DNA from: an uncultured Collinsella sp.
GTDB taxonomy: Bacteria > Actinomycetota > Coriobacteriia > Coriobacteriales > Coriobacteriaceae
NCBI GenBank assembly: GCA_902478885.1
Contig: CABSMS010000040.1
Coordinates: 1 to 18,102 of the forward strand
Direction of reading: 5' to 3'
DNA: 18,102 nucleotides
The translations under genes were made by a program, and so were the position numbers. This document shows, piece after piece, positions 7,163 through 17,104 of the stretch. Under the pieces are notes generated by a model. The model ran no database searches, was not told the origin of the DNA, and saw only the letters and a program-made list of their open reading frames with translations. The number at the start of each line of letters is the position of its first letter. The stretch's first letter is position 1.

Positions 7163-9019
7163 TTACGCCGCCTCGTCGAACTGCGAGTTGTACAGGTCGG
7201 CGTAGAAGCCGCCCTGGGCGAGCAGCTCGTCGTGCGTGCCCTTTTCGACGATGTCGCCGTCGCGAATCACCAAGATCACGTCGGCGTTGCGGATCGTGGA
7301 CAGGCGGTGCGCGATGACAAAGCTGGTACGGCCCTGCATCAGTGCATCCATGGCACGCTGAATAAGCTCCTCGGTGCGGGTATCGACGTTGGAGGTCGCC
7401 TCGTCCAGAATCAGCGCCGGGCGGTCGGCCAAAATGGCACGGGCGATGGTCACGAGCTGGCGCTGACCCTGCGACAGGTTAGTGCCCTCTTCGTTAATCA
7501 TAAAGTCGTAGCCGCCGGCGAGCGTATGGATAAAGTGGTCGCAGCGTGCGGCACGTGCAGCGGCTTCGACCTCGGCATCGCTCGCATCGGGGCGTCCGTA
7601 ACGGATGTTCTCGCGGATGGTACCGTTAAACAGCCAGGTGTCCTGCAGCACCATGGCAAACTCGCCGCGCAGTGCCGCGCGGTCCCAGTCGCGCACGTCG
7701 ACGCCCTCGACACGCAGCGAGCCGCCGTCCACGTCGTAAAAGCGCTGCAGCAGCTTAATGAGCGTGGTCTTGCCGGCGCCGGTGGGGCCGACGATGGCGA
7801 TGGTCTGGCCGGGCTGCGCCTCGCAGCTAAAGTCGCGGATGATGGTCTTGTCGGGCGTGTAGCCAAACTTGACATGGTCGAACTCCACGTGGCCGGGGCG
7901 CTTCTCGGGAATCTGCGCGTCGGCCTTCTGCTCCTCCTCGGGCGCGGCCAGGAACTCAAACACGCGCTCGGTGGCGGCGGCCATCGACTGCATCGTGTTG
8001 CTCACGTTGCCCAGCTGCTGCACCGGCTGCGTAAAGTTGCGCACGTACTGGATAAAGCTCTGGATGTCGCCGGGCGTGGCATTGCCGGTCAGCGCGAGCT
8101 GCGCACCCACCACGACGACGCCCACGTAACCCATGTTACCCACCAAGCTCATAAGCGGCATCATCAGGCCCGACAGGAACTGCGAGCGCCAGCCACTAAT
8201 AAAGAGGCGGTCGTTTTGACGGTCGAACTCCTCGATTGAGGCCTCGGCGCGGTCGAACACCTGAATGACGTTCTGGCCGGCAAAGTCCTCCTCGATAATG
8301 CCGTTGACGGCGCCCAGAACCTGCTGTTGCTCGCGGAAGTACGGCTGCGAGAAGTGAATCATTACGGTCAAGATAATCGCGGCGGCCGGCAGCGTGAGCA
8401 CGGTGACGCCGGTAAGCGGCAGGCTGATCGAAAGCATCATGACGAGCACGCCGATAATCTGCGTCACCGACGTGATGAGCTGCGTCACGCTCTGGTTGAG
8501 CGACTGACCCAGCGTATCGACGTCGTTGGTGATGCGGCTGAGTACGTCTCCCTTGCTGTGGCCGTTGAAGTAACTCATCGGCACGACGGCAATCTTGGCG
8601 GCGATTTCCTTGCGCATGCGGTAGCAGATCTTTTGCGTGACGCCGGTCATGAGCCAGCCCTGGACCAGGCTGCAGACAGAGCTCGCCAGATACAGGCAGA
8701 GCAAAAAGCCGAGCGTCTTGGCGATCCAGTCAAAGTCAACGTCGCCGGTGCCGTTGACCTTGGCGACCAGGCCTTCGAACAGCTTGGTCGTAACCTGGCC
8801 GAGCACCTTGGGTCCCACAATGTTAAAGATGACCGAGCACACGGCAAAGGCGACGGCGGCAAACACGGCAATCTTGTGCTGGCCGATATAGCCGAGCAGC
8901 TGCCTCATGGTGCCCTTAAAGTCCTTGGCCTTTTCGCCGCGACGCATGCCGCCCATGCGGCCCATGGGACCGCGCTGGCGGGTGGGCTTGGGAATCTGAG
9001 TCTTGGTCTCGTCGGCCAT
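7163..9019 (-). CDS. Heterodimeric ABC exporter, catalytic half (membrane domain fused to ATPase)
   Basis: This 618-residue type IV ABC exporter half has six membrane helices (about 48-345) and a nucleotide-binding domain (about 375-610). The domain carries Walker A GPTGAGKT (411-418), signature LSQGQ (515-519), Walker B ALILDE with catalytic Glu540, and H-loop His571. Canonical Glu and His with a degenerate signature (LSQGQ for LSGGQ) is the pattern of the active-site partner in pairs such as LmrCD, BmrCD and EfrCD. Its ATG overlaps the stop of the upstream half by one base (TAATG), which implies translational coupling. A basic, Gly/Met/Arg-rich N-terminus of about 35 residues precedes the first helix. 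The substrate is probably a drug or lipid-like compound, by family only. Confidence 0.95.
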   Translation of the reverse strand: MADETKTQIPKPTRQRGPMGRMGGMRRGEKAKDFKGTMRQLLGYIGQHKIAVFAAVAFAVCSVIFNIVGPKVLGQVTTKLFEGLVAKVNGTGDVDFDWIAKTLGFLLCLYLASSVCSLVQGWLMTGVTQKICYRMRKEIAAKIAVVPMSYFNGHSKGDVLSRITNDVDTLGQSLNQSVTQLITSVTQIIGVLVMMLSISLPLTGVTVLTLPAAAIILTVMIHFSQPYFREQQQVLGAVNGIIEEDFAGQNVIQVFDRAEASIEEFDRQNDRLFISGWRSQFLSGLMMPLMSLVGNMGYVGVVVVGAQLALTGNATPGDIQSFIQYVRNFTQPVQQLGNVSNTMQSMAAATERVFEFLAAPEEEQKADAQIPEKRPGHVEFDHVKFGYTPDKTIIRDFSCEAQPGQTIAIVGPTGAGKTTLIKLLQRFYDVDGGSLRVEGVDVRDWDRAALRGEFAMVLQDTWLFNGTIRENIRYGRPDASDAEVEAAARAARCDHFIHTLAGGYDFMINEEGTNLSQGQRQLVTIARAILADRPALILDEATSNVDTRTEELIQRAMDALMQGRTSFVIAHRLSTIRNADVILVIRDGDIVEKGTHDELLAQGGFYADLYNSQFDEAA

Positions 9020-11385
9020 TAGCGCTCGCCTCCTTCCATGACGGCTGCAATTTCTTCTTGGGTAAGCCCCAGCTCCTCGGCGGAAAGCTGCGACTGTGCG
9101 ATCTCCAGGTACGCCGGGCAGCTGCGCAGCAGCTCCTCGTGCGTGCCGGTGCCCACTACGTGGCCGTCGTCGAGCACGATGATCTGGTCGGCGTGCATGA
9201 TGGTCGCGATGCGCTGGGCCACGACCACGAGCGCGGCGTCGGTAACGTTTTTGGCCAGCTCCTCGCGTAGGCGCGCGTCGGTCTTGTAGTCGAGGGCACT
9301 AAACGAGTCATCGAACACCACGACCTCGGGCTTTTTGGCCAACGCGCGGGCGATGGCCAGACGCTGGCGCTGACCGCCCGAAACATTGGAGCCACCCTGG
9401 CTGATGGGGGAGTCGTAACCGCCCTCGCGCTCGGCGATAAAGTCCTCGGCCTGTGCGATGCGCGCGGCCTGGTGCATGTCATCGTCGCTTACCATGTCGC
9501 CGGCAAACTTGAGGTTGCTCTCGACAGTGCCCGAGAACAGGCGTCCCTGCTGCGGGATATAGCCAATGCGGCGGCGTAGCTCGGAAAGGGTCATGTCGCG
9601 CACGTCGATGCCGTCGAGCGAAATGCTGCCGCCCGTGACGTCGTACAAGCGTGGAATCAGCTGTACGAGCGTGGACTTGCCCGAGCCCGTGGAGCCAATG
9701 ATGCCGAGCATCTGACCGGCATGCGTGGTGAAGTTCACGCCGCTAATGACATCGGCGCGGGCATCGGGATACTGGAAGCTCACGTCACGGAAGGTGAGCT
9801 CGCCGCGCGGCGCGCTGGCCGCGGGCAGTTTGGGCGAGACGGGGTCGTTGATGCTCGTGGGGCAGGTGATGACCTCTTCCACGCGCTCGGCTGCGACCTC
9901 GGCACGGGGCAGGATAACCGAAACCATGGTGAGGATCATAAACGCCATGACGATCTGCATGGTGTAGGAGATAAACGCCATCATGTTGCCGACCTGCATC
10001 ACGCCGTCCGAGACGCCCTGCGCGCCAAACCAGACGATAAGCACGGTGATGCAGTTCATGACGAGCATCATGAGCGGCATCATAAAGCTCATGGCGCGGT
10101 TGGTGTAGAGCTGCGTGGTCATCAGGTCGAGCGACGCCTTGTCAAAACGCTCGAGCTCATGCTCCTCGCGGTTGAACGAGCGGATGGGCATAAGGCCGTC
10201 GAGCAGCTCGCGGGCGGTAAGGTTCACGCGGTCAACAAAGCTCTGCATCTTTTTGAACTTGGGCATGGTGAGACCCATGAGCACGCCGACAACGGCCGAG
10301 ACCGCGATGATGGCCACAGCGATGGTCCACTCCAGGCCGGTGTGGTTGGCCAGGACGCGCATGACGGCGACGATGCCCATGACGGGGGCCATCAGGCACA
10401 TGCGGATAAACAGGGTTGCGGCCATCTGGATCTGCTGAATGTCGTTGGTGCAGCGGGTGATCAGCGAGGCCTGGCTAAACTTGCCCACCTCGGCCGGCGA
10501 GAAGTGCATAACCTTGTTGAAGGTCTCGCGGCGCAGGTCGCGGGCGATGGAGCAGGCGGTGCGCGATGCCACGGCACCGGTCAGGATGGTGGCGACGAGC
10601 GACACCAGGCACAGCCCAAACATCGTGGTCGCCATGCGGCCCAGGTAGGCGTTCTGCACGTCGGCTGGGTCGATGCCCTGTGCCTTGTACTCGTCCTGTA
10701 CATAGCTCACGGCGCGCTGAGTGACAATGGAGCCCGACATGGAGCCCATTTTGTCCGCCATCTGGTTGGCGCCCTCGATGAGCTTGCTCTGGTCGATCAG
10801 ACCGCCTTCAACGCCTAGACGCAGGCTCTTCATGGTAATCTTGCCGCCGTCGGCGTCAATCTGCTTTTGCATGTTCTGCGCCGCTGCGGCTTTTTGCTGC
10901 ATATCGGCGAGCTGCCCGGGCGTCATCGCTGCCATTTGCTCGGGGGTGGGCATGGCCTGGGCAGCGTTGTTGTCTTTCTCGCTGGACGAGCCCATCATGT
11001 CGCCCATGGAGTTGGCGTCAATGCCCTGGTTGAGCGAAAGGACGACAGTCTCGGGCAGGCTCATGATGTCGGCAATCTTGCCTCCATCGGCACGCTCTTC
11101 CTCGGGGCCTTTGTACGTTCGAATGCCGTCATTGTCTGCCTTGCTAAACACGGCCTCCACAGCCTTGGCGTCCTTGGAACTCATGAAGAGTTCGAGGTCG
11201 TCGAGCGATTCGGCGCGAATGGTGTCGGGCACGGGCGAGGCAATGCCGCCTTGCTGCACGCCCACGTCGACGATGTCGCTCATATAGGTAGGCAGTGCAA
11301 GATCGGCGTTGCAGCTGATTACGATAAGTACGATAGCTGCGAACAGTGCCAGGATATGCTTTTTAAAGAGCTTGAGAATCCTCAC
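9019..11385 (-). CDS. Heterodimeric ABC exporter, degenerate-site half with a large external insertion
   Basis: Partner of the next gene. I choose GTG at 11385, giving 788 residues: it follows AAAGGAGAG and overlaps the marR stop (GTGA), and MRILKLFKKH leads straight into the first membrane helix (about 10-30). An upstream-extended reading would have 73 implausible residues. The nucleotide-binding domain has Walker A GSTGSGKST (564-572), signature VSGGQ (668-672), Walker B VVVFDD with Asp693 in place of Glu, and Gln724 in place of the H-loop His. This is the non-catalytic site of heterodimeric exporters. About 200 residues (45-245), rich in Ala, Met, Gln and Asp, lie between helix 1 and helix 2 (252-272), making it far longer than the usual 580. 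A short charged tail ends the protein. Expression is coupled on both sides. Confidence 0.93.
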   Translation of the reverse strand: MRILKLFKKHILALFAAIVLIVISCNADLALPTYMSDIVDVGVQQGGIASPVPDTIRAESLDDLELFMSSKDAKAVEAVFSKADNDGIRTYKGPEEERADGGKIADIMSLPETVVLSLNQGIDANSMGDMMGSSSEKDNNAAQAMPTPEQMAAMTPGQLADMQQKAAAAQNMQKQIDADGGKITMKSLRLGVEGGLIDQSKLIEGANQMADKMGSMSGSIVTQRAVSYVQDEYKAQGIDPADVQNAYLGRMATTMFGLCLVSLVATILTGAVASRTACSIARDLRRETFNKVMHFSPAEVGKFSQASLITRCTNDIQQIQMAATLFIRMCLMAPVMGIVAVMRVLANHTGLEWTIAVAIIAVSAVVGVLMGLTMPKFKKMQSFVDRVNLTARELLDGLMPIRSFNREEHELERFDKASLDLMTTQLYTNRAMSFMMPLMMLVMNCITVLIVWFGAQGVSDGVMQVGNMMAFISYTMQIVMAFMILTMVSVILPRAEVAAERVEEVITCPTSINDPVSPKLPAASAPRGELTFRDVSFQYPDARADVISGVNFTTHAGQMLGIIGSTGSGKSTLVQLIPRLYDVTGGSISLDGIDVRDMTLSELRRRIGYIPQQGRLFSGTVESNLKFAGDMVSDDDMHQAARIAQAEDFIAEREGGYDSPISQGGSNVSGGQRQRLAIARALAKKPEVVVFDDSFSALDYKTDARLREELAKNVTDAALVVVAQRIATIMHADQIIVLDDGHVVGTGTHEELLRSCPAYLEIAQSQLSAEELGLTQEEIAAVMEGGER

Positions 11386-11831
11386 TCGGCATCTCTCCTT
11401 TCTTGGTTGCGGTCGATAATTTCGTTGGCACGTCTTAGAAGGCGCACCATCTCTTGGGTATCTGTTTCGCCGAGCTGCTCGAGGAAAGCCGCAGTGCGGT
11501 TCTCGAATTCCCGACGTTTGATTTCGATGACCTGGAATCCCTTGTCGGTCACCGTGACGTGTACGCGACGACGGTCGGTCTTTGAGTGCTCGCGCTCGAC
11601 CCAACCCTTGGCCTCGAGGGCGCGCAGGATATTGGCGATACGGGCGCTCGAAACCCAGGCACGATCGGCGAGTTCGCTCGGTGTGAGTGAGCCGCCGGCG
11701 CGCATGAGGGCGCGCATGACGGCCATCTCGCCGCCGAGAGCTTTGTCCGCAAAGCGCGAAATTCGCTGATGCATGCTGCCAAACTCAGTTAAGAGCTGAC
11801 GCCCAAGCTCATGGAAATCGGTATCTTCCAC
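11382..11831 (-). CDS. MarR-family transcriptional regulator
   Basis: This 149-residue winged-helix protein probably controls the exporter operon that it heads. The DNA-binding region runs from about residue 33 to 97: LTPSELADRAWVSSARIANI (49-68) is the helix-turn-helix and KTDRRRVHVTVTDKG (84-98) the wing with the typical D-R-R-R. The flanking helices would form the dimer interface. The start is GTG at 11831, with a weak AGGGG site six bases upstream. Its stop overlaps the GTG of the exporter gene by four bases. Family members are usually repressors released by small aromatic or drug-like ligands; the ligand here is unknown. Confidence 0.93.
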   Translation of the reverse strand: MEDTDFHELGRQLLTEFGSMHQRISRFADKALGGEMAVMRALMRAGGSLTPSELADRAWVSSARIANILRALEAKGWVEREHSKTDRRRVHVTVTDKGFQVIEIKRREFENRTAAFLEQLGETDTQEMVRLLRRANEIIDRNQERRDAE

Positions 11832-11897
11832 CGAAAACCCCTAACACTAGAAACTATTTCCGGTGAAAGATGATACCCTTGCACGCGCACCCTATAC

Positions 11898-12005
11898 GGT
11901 AGATTTTTGGGTCATGCCTAGAAAACAATCTTTAGGCGACCTCCGTACACCGTCGGTATCAGCAAAGTTAGGGGTAGATCTCTGGGCATGTCCCAAAAAA
12001 ATACC
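11898..12005. promoter_or_regulatory. Pair of direct, semi-palindromic repeats in the divergent marR/SDR promoter region
   Basis: GGTAGATTTTTGGGTCATGC (from 11898) and GGTAGATCTCTGGGCATGTC (from 11973) are similar 30-bp units, 75 bp apart, in the gene-free space between the divergent marR operon and the SDR gene. Each has a partly palindromic core, TGGG-CATG-CC(C/T)A, as expected of a dimeric regulator's operators. MarR is one candidate binder. Confidence 0.45.
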
Positions 12006-12008
12006 TGG

Positions 12009-12036
12009 TTGCTAGGCAATATAAAGAGCGTATAAA
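12009..12036 (+). promoter_or_regulatory. Candidate promoter of the SDR gene
   Basis: TTGCTA (12009-12014) and TATAAA (12031-12036) are separated by 16 bp in an AT-rich stretch 160 bp before the SDR start. It lies just downstream of the repeated operator-like units. The match is by eye only. Confidence 0.4.
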
Positions 12037-12195
12037 GACTTAAAAACATTTAATTGCTGAAGCGGTTCAAAGAACTATCATGCACGCGGTTAGGCGAGGG
12101 GTTGTCACCACCATGACGACTGGGACTCATTTATCGCCACGTGCGATGCTCCAACTTCCCGCAAGGAGACACCTTACATAAAGGGGGATGGAGTC

Positions 12196-12945
12196 ATGGC
12201 ATTTGACTTCACGGGCAAGACCGCGATCGTTACCGGTGGCACTCAGGGCATTGGCCTCGAGATTGCCAAGGGTATCGTTGCGGGCGGCGGACACGTCGCG
12301 CTCATCGCAAGGAACGCTGCTAAGGGCGAGGCCGCAGTGGCCGAGCTTGGCGAGGGCAACAAGTTCTATCAGCTCGATGTCGCCGATGCGCCCAAGGCGC
12401 GCGAGACCGTCGAGCAGATTTTCACCGATCTGCCGCAAACCAACATCCTGATCAACTGCGCTGGCGTCATCAGCACTAAGAAGTTCGACGAGATCGATGA
12501 CACCGAGTGGCGCCGCACCATCGATATCAACCTCAACGGTACCTTCACTATGATGAACGCCGTGTACCCGCACTTTAAGGCAGCCCATGCCGGCACTATC
12601 GTCAACGTGAGTTCCGTCGCGGGCAAGATCGGTGGCGGCCTGCTCGGCACCGCTGCCTACGCCAGCTCCAAGGCCGGTGTCAACGGCCTTACAAAGGCAG
12701 TCGCCAAGGAAGGCGGCAAGTTTGGCGTCCGCTGCAACGCCGTGTGCCCGTCGCTCACGTTGACCGATATGACCTCGATTCTCTCTGACGAGAACTCTCA
12801 GCGCATCATCAACGGTATTCCTCTGGGCCGCGCCGCCCAGGCCAGCGAGCCTGCGCAGATGGTGCTGTTCTTCGCTTCCGACCTCGCCAGCTTCGTGAAC
12901 GGCGAGATTGGTGACTGCGACGGCGGCATCGTCCTGGACGGGTAA
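12196..12945 (+). CDS. Short-chain dehydrogenase/reductase (NAD(P)-dependent)
   Basis: This 249-residue classical SDR has cofactor motif TGGTQGIG (13-20), structural NCAGV (87-91), the NLNG segment (112-115) and the Ser-Tyr-Lys triad: Ser139/140 in NVSS, Tyr155 and Lys159 in YASSK. The C-terminal NGEIGDCDGGIVLDG matches the family ending. AAGGGGG eight bases upstream is the likely ribosome site. A KdgT-type permease follows 108 bp on, so a role in sugar-acid or polyol metabolism, for example a KduD-like 2-dehydro-3-deoxygluconate dehydrogenase, is possible. SDR specificity cannot be read from the motifs, and FabG-like activity is not excluded. A hairpin terminator between the two genes suggests they are at least partly separate units. 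Confidence 0.9.
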   Translation: MAFDFTGKTAIVTGGTQGIGLEIAKGIVAGGGHVALIARNAAKGEAAVAELGEGNKFYQLDVADAPKARETVEQIFTDLPQTNILINCAGVISTKKFDEIDDTEWRRTIDINLNGTFTMMNAVYPHFKAAHAGTIVNVSSVAGKIGGGLLGTAAYASSKAGVNGLTKAVAKEGGKFGVRCNAVCPSLTLTDMTSILSDENSQRIINGIPLGRAAQASEPAQMVLFFASDLASFVNGEIGDCDGGIVLDG

Positions 12946-12964
12946 TACCCCGCGACGATTATTC

Positions 12965-13004
12965 GGCGACGGCTCCTGCGACTCGGGACCGTCGCCTTCT
13001 TTCT
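12965..13004 (+). terminator. Terminator-like hairpin after the SDR gene
   Basis: GGCGACGG (12965-12972) pairs with CCGTCGCC (12989-12996), followed by TTCTTTCT. It lies 20 nt past the SDR stop and may fully or partly separate it from the downstream permease. Confidence 0.75.
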
Positions 13005-13053
13005 GACATAGGCGCGTGCGGCTACGATTCGCATGCATCCAAAGGAGATATAT

Positions 13054-14073
13054 ATGAGTGAATCGACTGCGGTGGAGGCGCCGGCGGCAAAGGAGCCGTT
13101 CTTTAAGATGTCCTCCATCCCGGGTGCCAATATTTTGGTGCCGCTTTTGTTGGGCTGCCTGCTCAACACGCTATTCCCCGACCTGTTCAAGACGCTCGGC
13201 AGCTTTACGCTTGGCATGACCCAGCAGGGCGCCGGCCCGCTTGTGGGCGCCTTTTTGCTGATTGTCGGCACGACGATTTCGTTTAAGAGCGCTCCTGCCG
13301 CCGCTGCTCGCGGTGCCATCATCATTGCCGTCAAGCAAATCGTGGTCGTTGCCGTGTCGCTGCTCATCCTGTATGTATTCAACGACAACCTGTTTGGTAT
13401 CTCGGCCATGGTGATGCTGGCGGCTTGCACCGGCGCCAACAACGCTATGTACGCTGGACTGATGGGCACCATGGGCAACGAGGCCGAGCGTGGCGCCGTC
13501 GCCATCACCACGCTGGTTGTCGGTCCTCCGGTCACGATGATTGTGCTCGGTGCCGCCGGTCAGGCTCCGATCGGCTGGTCGCTCGTGGGCGCTATCCTGC
13601 CGATCGTCGTCGGCATTATTCTGGGCAACCTCTTCCCCAGCTTTAAAAAGATGATGGCTCCTGCACTTTCCGCCATCATCGTGCTCGTCTTCTTTGCCAT
13701 GGGCTCGACCATGACCTTTGGCCAGCTCATTAATGGCGGTCTTCCCGGTATTCTGCTCGGCGTGATCTGCTCGGTGATCTTTGCAATTCCCGTCATCGCG
13801 GTCGATAAGCTCACGGGCGGCACGGGTGTCGCAGGTGCGGCCATTTCGAGCTGCGCTGGAGCCAATGTGGCCACGCCTGCTGCCATGGCAAGCGTCAACG
13901 AGGCCATGTACGGTGGCGCCGTGCTCGCGACGGCTACGGCACAGGTTGCTGCCTGCGCAATCGTGACGGCTATTATGACCCCGCTGGTCACCAGCTGGTG
14001 CCACAAGCATTTTGAGGGCCAGGGCCACGGCGATAGCAAAGCAACGACCGACAAGGCCTCCGCAGCCGCCTAA
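13054..14073 (+). CDS. kdgT: 2-keto-3-deoxygluconate permease (KdgT family)
   Basis: This 339-residue inner-membrane protein has about ten hydrophobic segments and most likely imports 2-keto-3-deoxygluconate with a proton. It aligns by eye with E. coli KdgT from IPGANILVPLLLGCLLNT (residues 22-39) through VVGPPVTMIVLGAAG to GGTGVAGAAISSCAGANVAT, including the C-terminal helix ending near TPLVTSW. The ATG at 13054 is chosen over the in-frame ATG at 13033 because AAAGGAG (13041-13047) lies between them at ideal spacing. The product has a charged, Ala-rich tail after the last helix. It follows the SDR on the same strand. No KDG kinase or aldolase is in the window, so substrate use is inferred from family alone. 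Confidence 0.88.
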   Translation: MSESTAVEAPAAKEPFFKMSSIPGANILVPLLLGCLLNTLFPDLFKTLGSFTLGMTQQGAGPLVGAFLLIVGTTISFKSAPAAAARGAIIIAVKQIVVVAVSLLILYVFNDNLFGISAMVMLAACTGANNAMYAGLMGTMGNEAERGAVAITTLVVGPPVTMIVLGAAGQAPIGWSLVGAILPIVVGIILGNLFPSFKKMMAPALSAIIVLVFFAMGSTMTFGQLINGGLPGILLGVICSVIFAIPVIAVDKLTGGTGVAGAAISSCAGANVATPAAMASVNEAMYGGAVLATATAQVAACAIVTAIMTPLVTSWCHKHFEGQGHGDSKATTDKASAAA

Positions 14074-14112
14074 TGCCAAGCGGCAATCAAAGTTAAATAA
14101 CTCGCCACGCCA

Positions 14113-14151
14113 CAGGGCGGCCATGGGGGGGGGAATCCCGTGGCCGCCCTG
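14113..14151 (+). terminator. Strong hairpin, probable terminator after the KdgT-type gene
   Basis: CAGGGCGGCCATGGG (14113-14127) pairs with CCCGTGGCCGCCCTG (14137-14151) over 15 bp with one G-U pair. The loop is a G-run. Only a short T stretch (CAGTTTC) follows, so termination efficiency is uncertain. Confidence 0.7.
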
Positions 14152-14545
14152 CAGTTTCTGTGGGGTCTCTGGGGCACTTTACCCTGCTAAAGCTGGCATA
14201 ACAGCTAGAGTGAACGTCGTACAAAGGCAAGGAAAAATACCAAACAAATCGGTGAACGGTAGTTGTTCGCGATCGCATTTCCTGCGGATTTGTTAAAAAC
14301 GCCCTAATGGTATAAAAAAAGAAACATATAACAGCCCTGATGAAGGGGGTGGCTATGTTATCCTTCTCAAACGGGTGAAATCTTGGGTTTGGGTTGCAGT
14401 TCCAAGGTGGACAAACGTTTTTCCCTGCACCAACGTGTGGTGAAGAACGGAAGAAGCCGGTAGTGCAAGCCGAAAATTCAAGAATTCAATAAGCAGCGGT
14501 GTGAGAGAGCGCCGCATTACACGTAACTAGGAGCGTGGTTACACA
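14152..14545 (+). promoter_or_regulatory. Long promoter and leader region of the pyruvate formate-lyase genes
   Basis: This gene-free stretch of 394 bp is AT-richer than its surroundings. A candidate promoter is TTGTTA (14290-14295) with TATAAA (14311-14316), though 15-bp spacing is short; it would leave a leader of about 220 nt. The leader holds CACCA/TGGTG (14429-14443) and a 5-bp GTAAC/GTTAC stem (14523-14527/14538-14542) whose loop displays the AGGAG ribosome site (14529-14533). That site is an unusual 12 nt from the ATG. No FNR, Rex or riboswitch consensus was recognised. Confidence 0.45.
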
Positions 14546-16597
<2,052 letters not shown>

Positions 16598-16598
16598 C

Positions 16599-16659
16599 TA
16601 TTGTTAGTGCTATACTAACAATAACGATTACTGATTAGCGCGCCGGTCTCGGCCGGCGC
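16599..16659 (+). promoter_or_regulatory. Two hairpins between the PFL core and glycyl-radical subunit genes
   Basis: Hairpin 1 is a perfect 10-bp stem, TATTGTTAGT/ACTAACAATA (16599-16623, loop GCTAT), right at the pflB stop. Hairpin 2 is GCGCCGG/CCGGCGC (16640-16659). Neither is followed by a T-run, so processing, mRNA stability or partial attenuation that sets the ratio of the two subunits is more likely than full termination. AAGGAG at 16670-16675 then serves the next gene. Confidence 0.6.
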
Positions 16660-16682
16660 CTATTAATCGAAGGAGACACATT

Positions 16683-16934
16683 ATGAAGGTTTCTGAAGTT
16701 TCCGAGACCCAGGCCGATAACCTGGTCCACATGCTCGACGCTTACGCCGAGAAGGGTGGCCACCACCTGAACATCAACGTCTTCAACCGTGAGACGCTGC
16801 TCGACGCTCAGGCTCACCCCGAGAAGTATCCGCAGCTGACCATCCGCGTTTCCGGCTACGCCGTGAACTTCCACACGCTCACCAAGGAGCAGCAGGACGA
16901 GGTCATTTCGCGTACCTTCCACGACAAGTTCTAA
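16683..16934 (+). CDS. grcA: Stand-alone glycyl-radical subunit of pyruvate formate-lyase (GrcA/YfiD-like)
   Basis: The 83 residues correspond to the missing C-terminal domain of PFL: GGHHLNINVFNRETLLDAQA (25-44), then HPEKYPQLTIRVSGYAVNF (45-63) with radical-bearing Gly58, then LTKEQQDEVISRTF (66-79). Together with the 683-residue core the total is 766, close to one intact PFL, and no part of the domain is missing. AAGGAG (16670-16675) sits seven bases before the ATG, so it is translated independently. Expected role: an activating enzyme generates the radical on Gly58, and the subunit docks into the core so the radical reaches Cys410/Cys409. E. coli GrcA is a longer spare part for oxygen-cleaved PFL; here the piece appears to be the regular radical domain, as the core has none of its own. 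Confidence 0.92.
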   Translation: MKVSEVSETQADNLVHMLDAYAEKGGHHLNINVFNRETLLDAQAHPEKYPQLTIRVSGYAVNFHTLTKEQQDEVISRTFHDKF

Positions 16935-17074
16935 AGGGACTCAACTCCCACCGGAGATCCGGTAAGGCCTACGCACTTTGCCTCTCAAACGTCCTCGCCG
17001 CTTCGCGGCTGCGGAATGTTTGCGAGACAAAGTGCTCCCGGCCTTGCCGGGTCTCCTGCGTTGTCGTCCTTTAG
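16931..17074. repeat. 144-nt near-continuous hairpin after the glycyl-radical subunit gene
   Basis: The segment folds back on itself about a GCCGC-TTC-GCGGC tip (16997-17009). Successive arms are CTCtCAAAC/GTTTGcGAG, GCACTTTG (16973-16980)/CAAAGTGC (17028-17035), GGAGATCCGGTAAGGCC with GGCCTTGCCGGGTCTCC (G-U pairs instead of mismatches), and CTAAAGGgAC (16931) with GTCCTTTAG (17066-17074). The left foot includes the stop codon of the preceding gene. It may be the operon's 3' end structure or a palindromic repeat; no T-run follows. Confidence 0.8.
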
Positions 17075-17104
17075 GGAACCACGCTAAATTAAATTGGTGT
17101 CCTC

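Noticed and set aside
11386..11604. 73-residue N-terminal extension of the ABC half-transporter
   Set aside because: It lies inside marR in another frame; the GTG at 11385 has a good ribosome site and starts directly before the first membrane helix.
14335..14420. ZTP (pfl-motif) riboswitch before the pyruvate formate-lyase genes
   Set aside because: The name and G-rich sequence prompted a look, but the conserved ZTP core segments could not be found.
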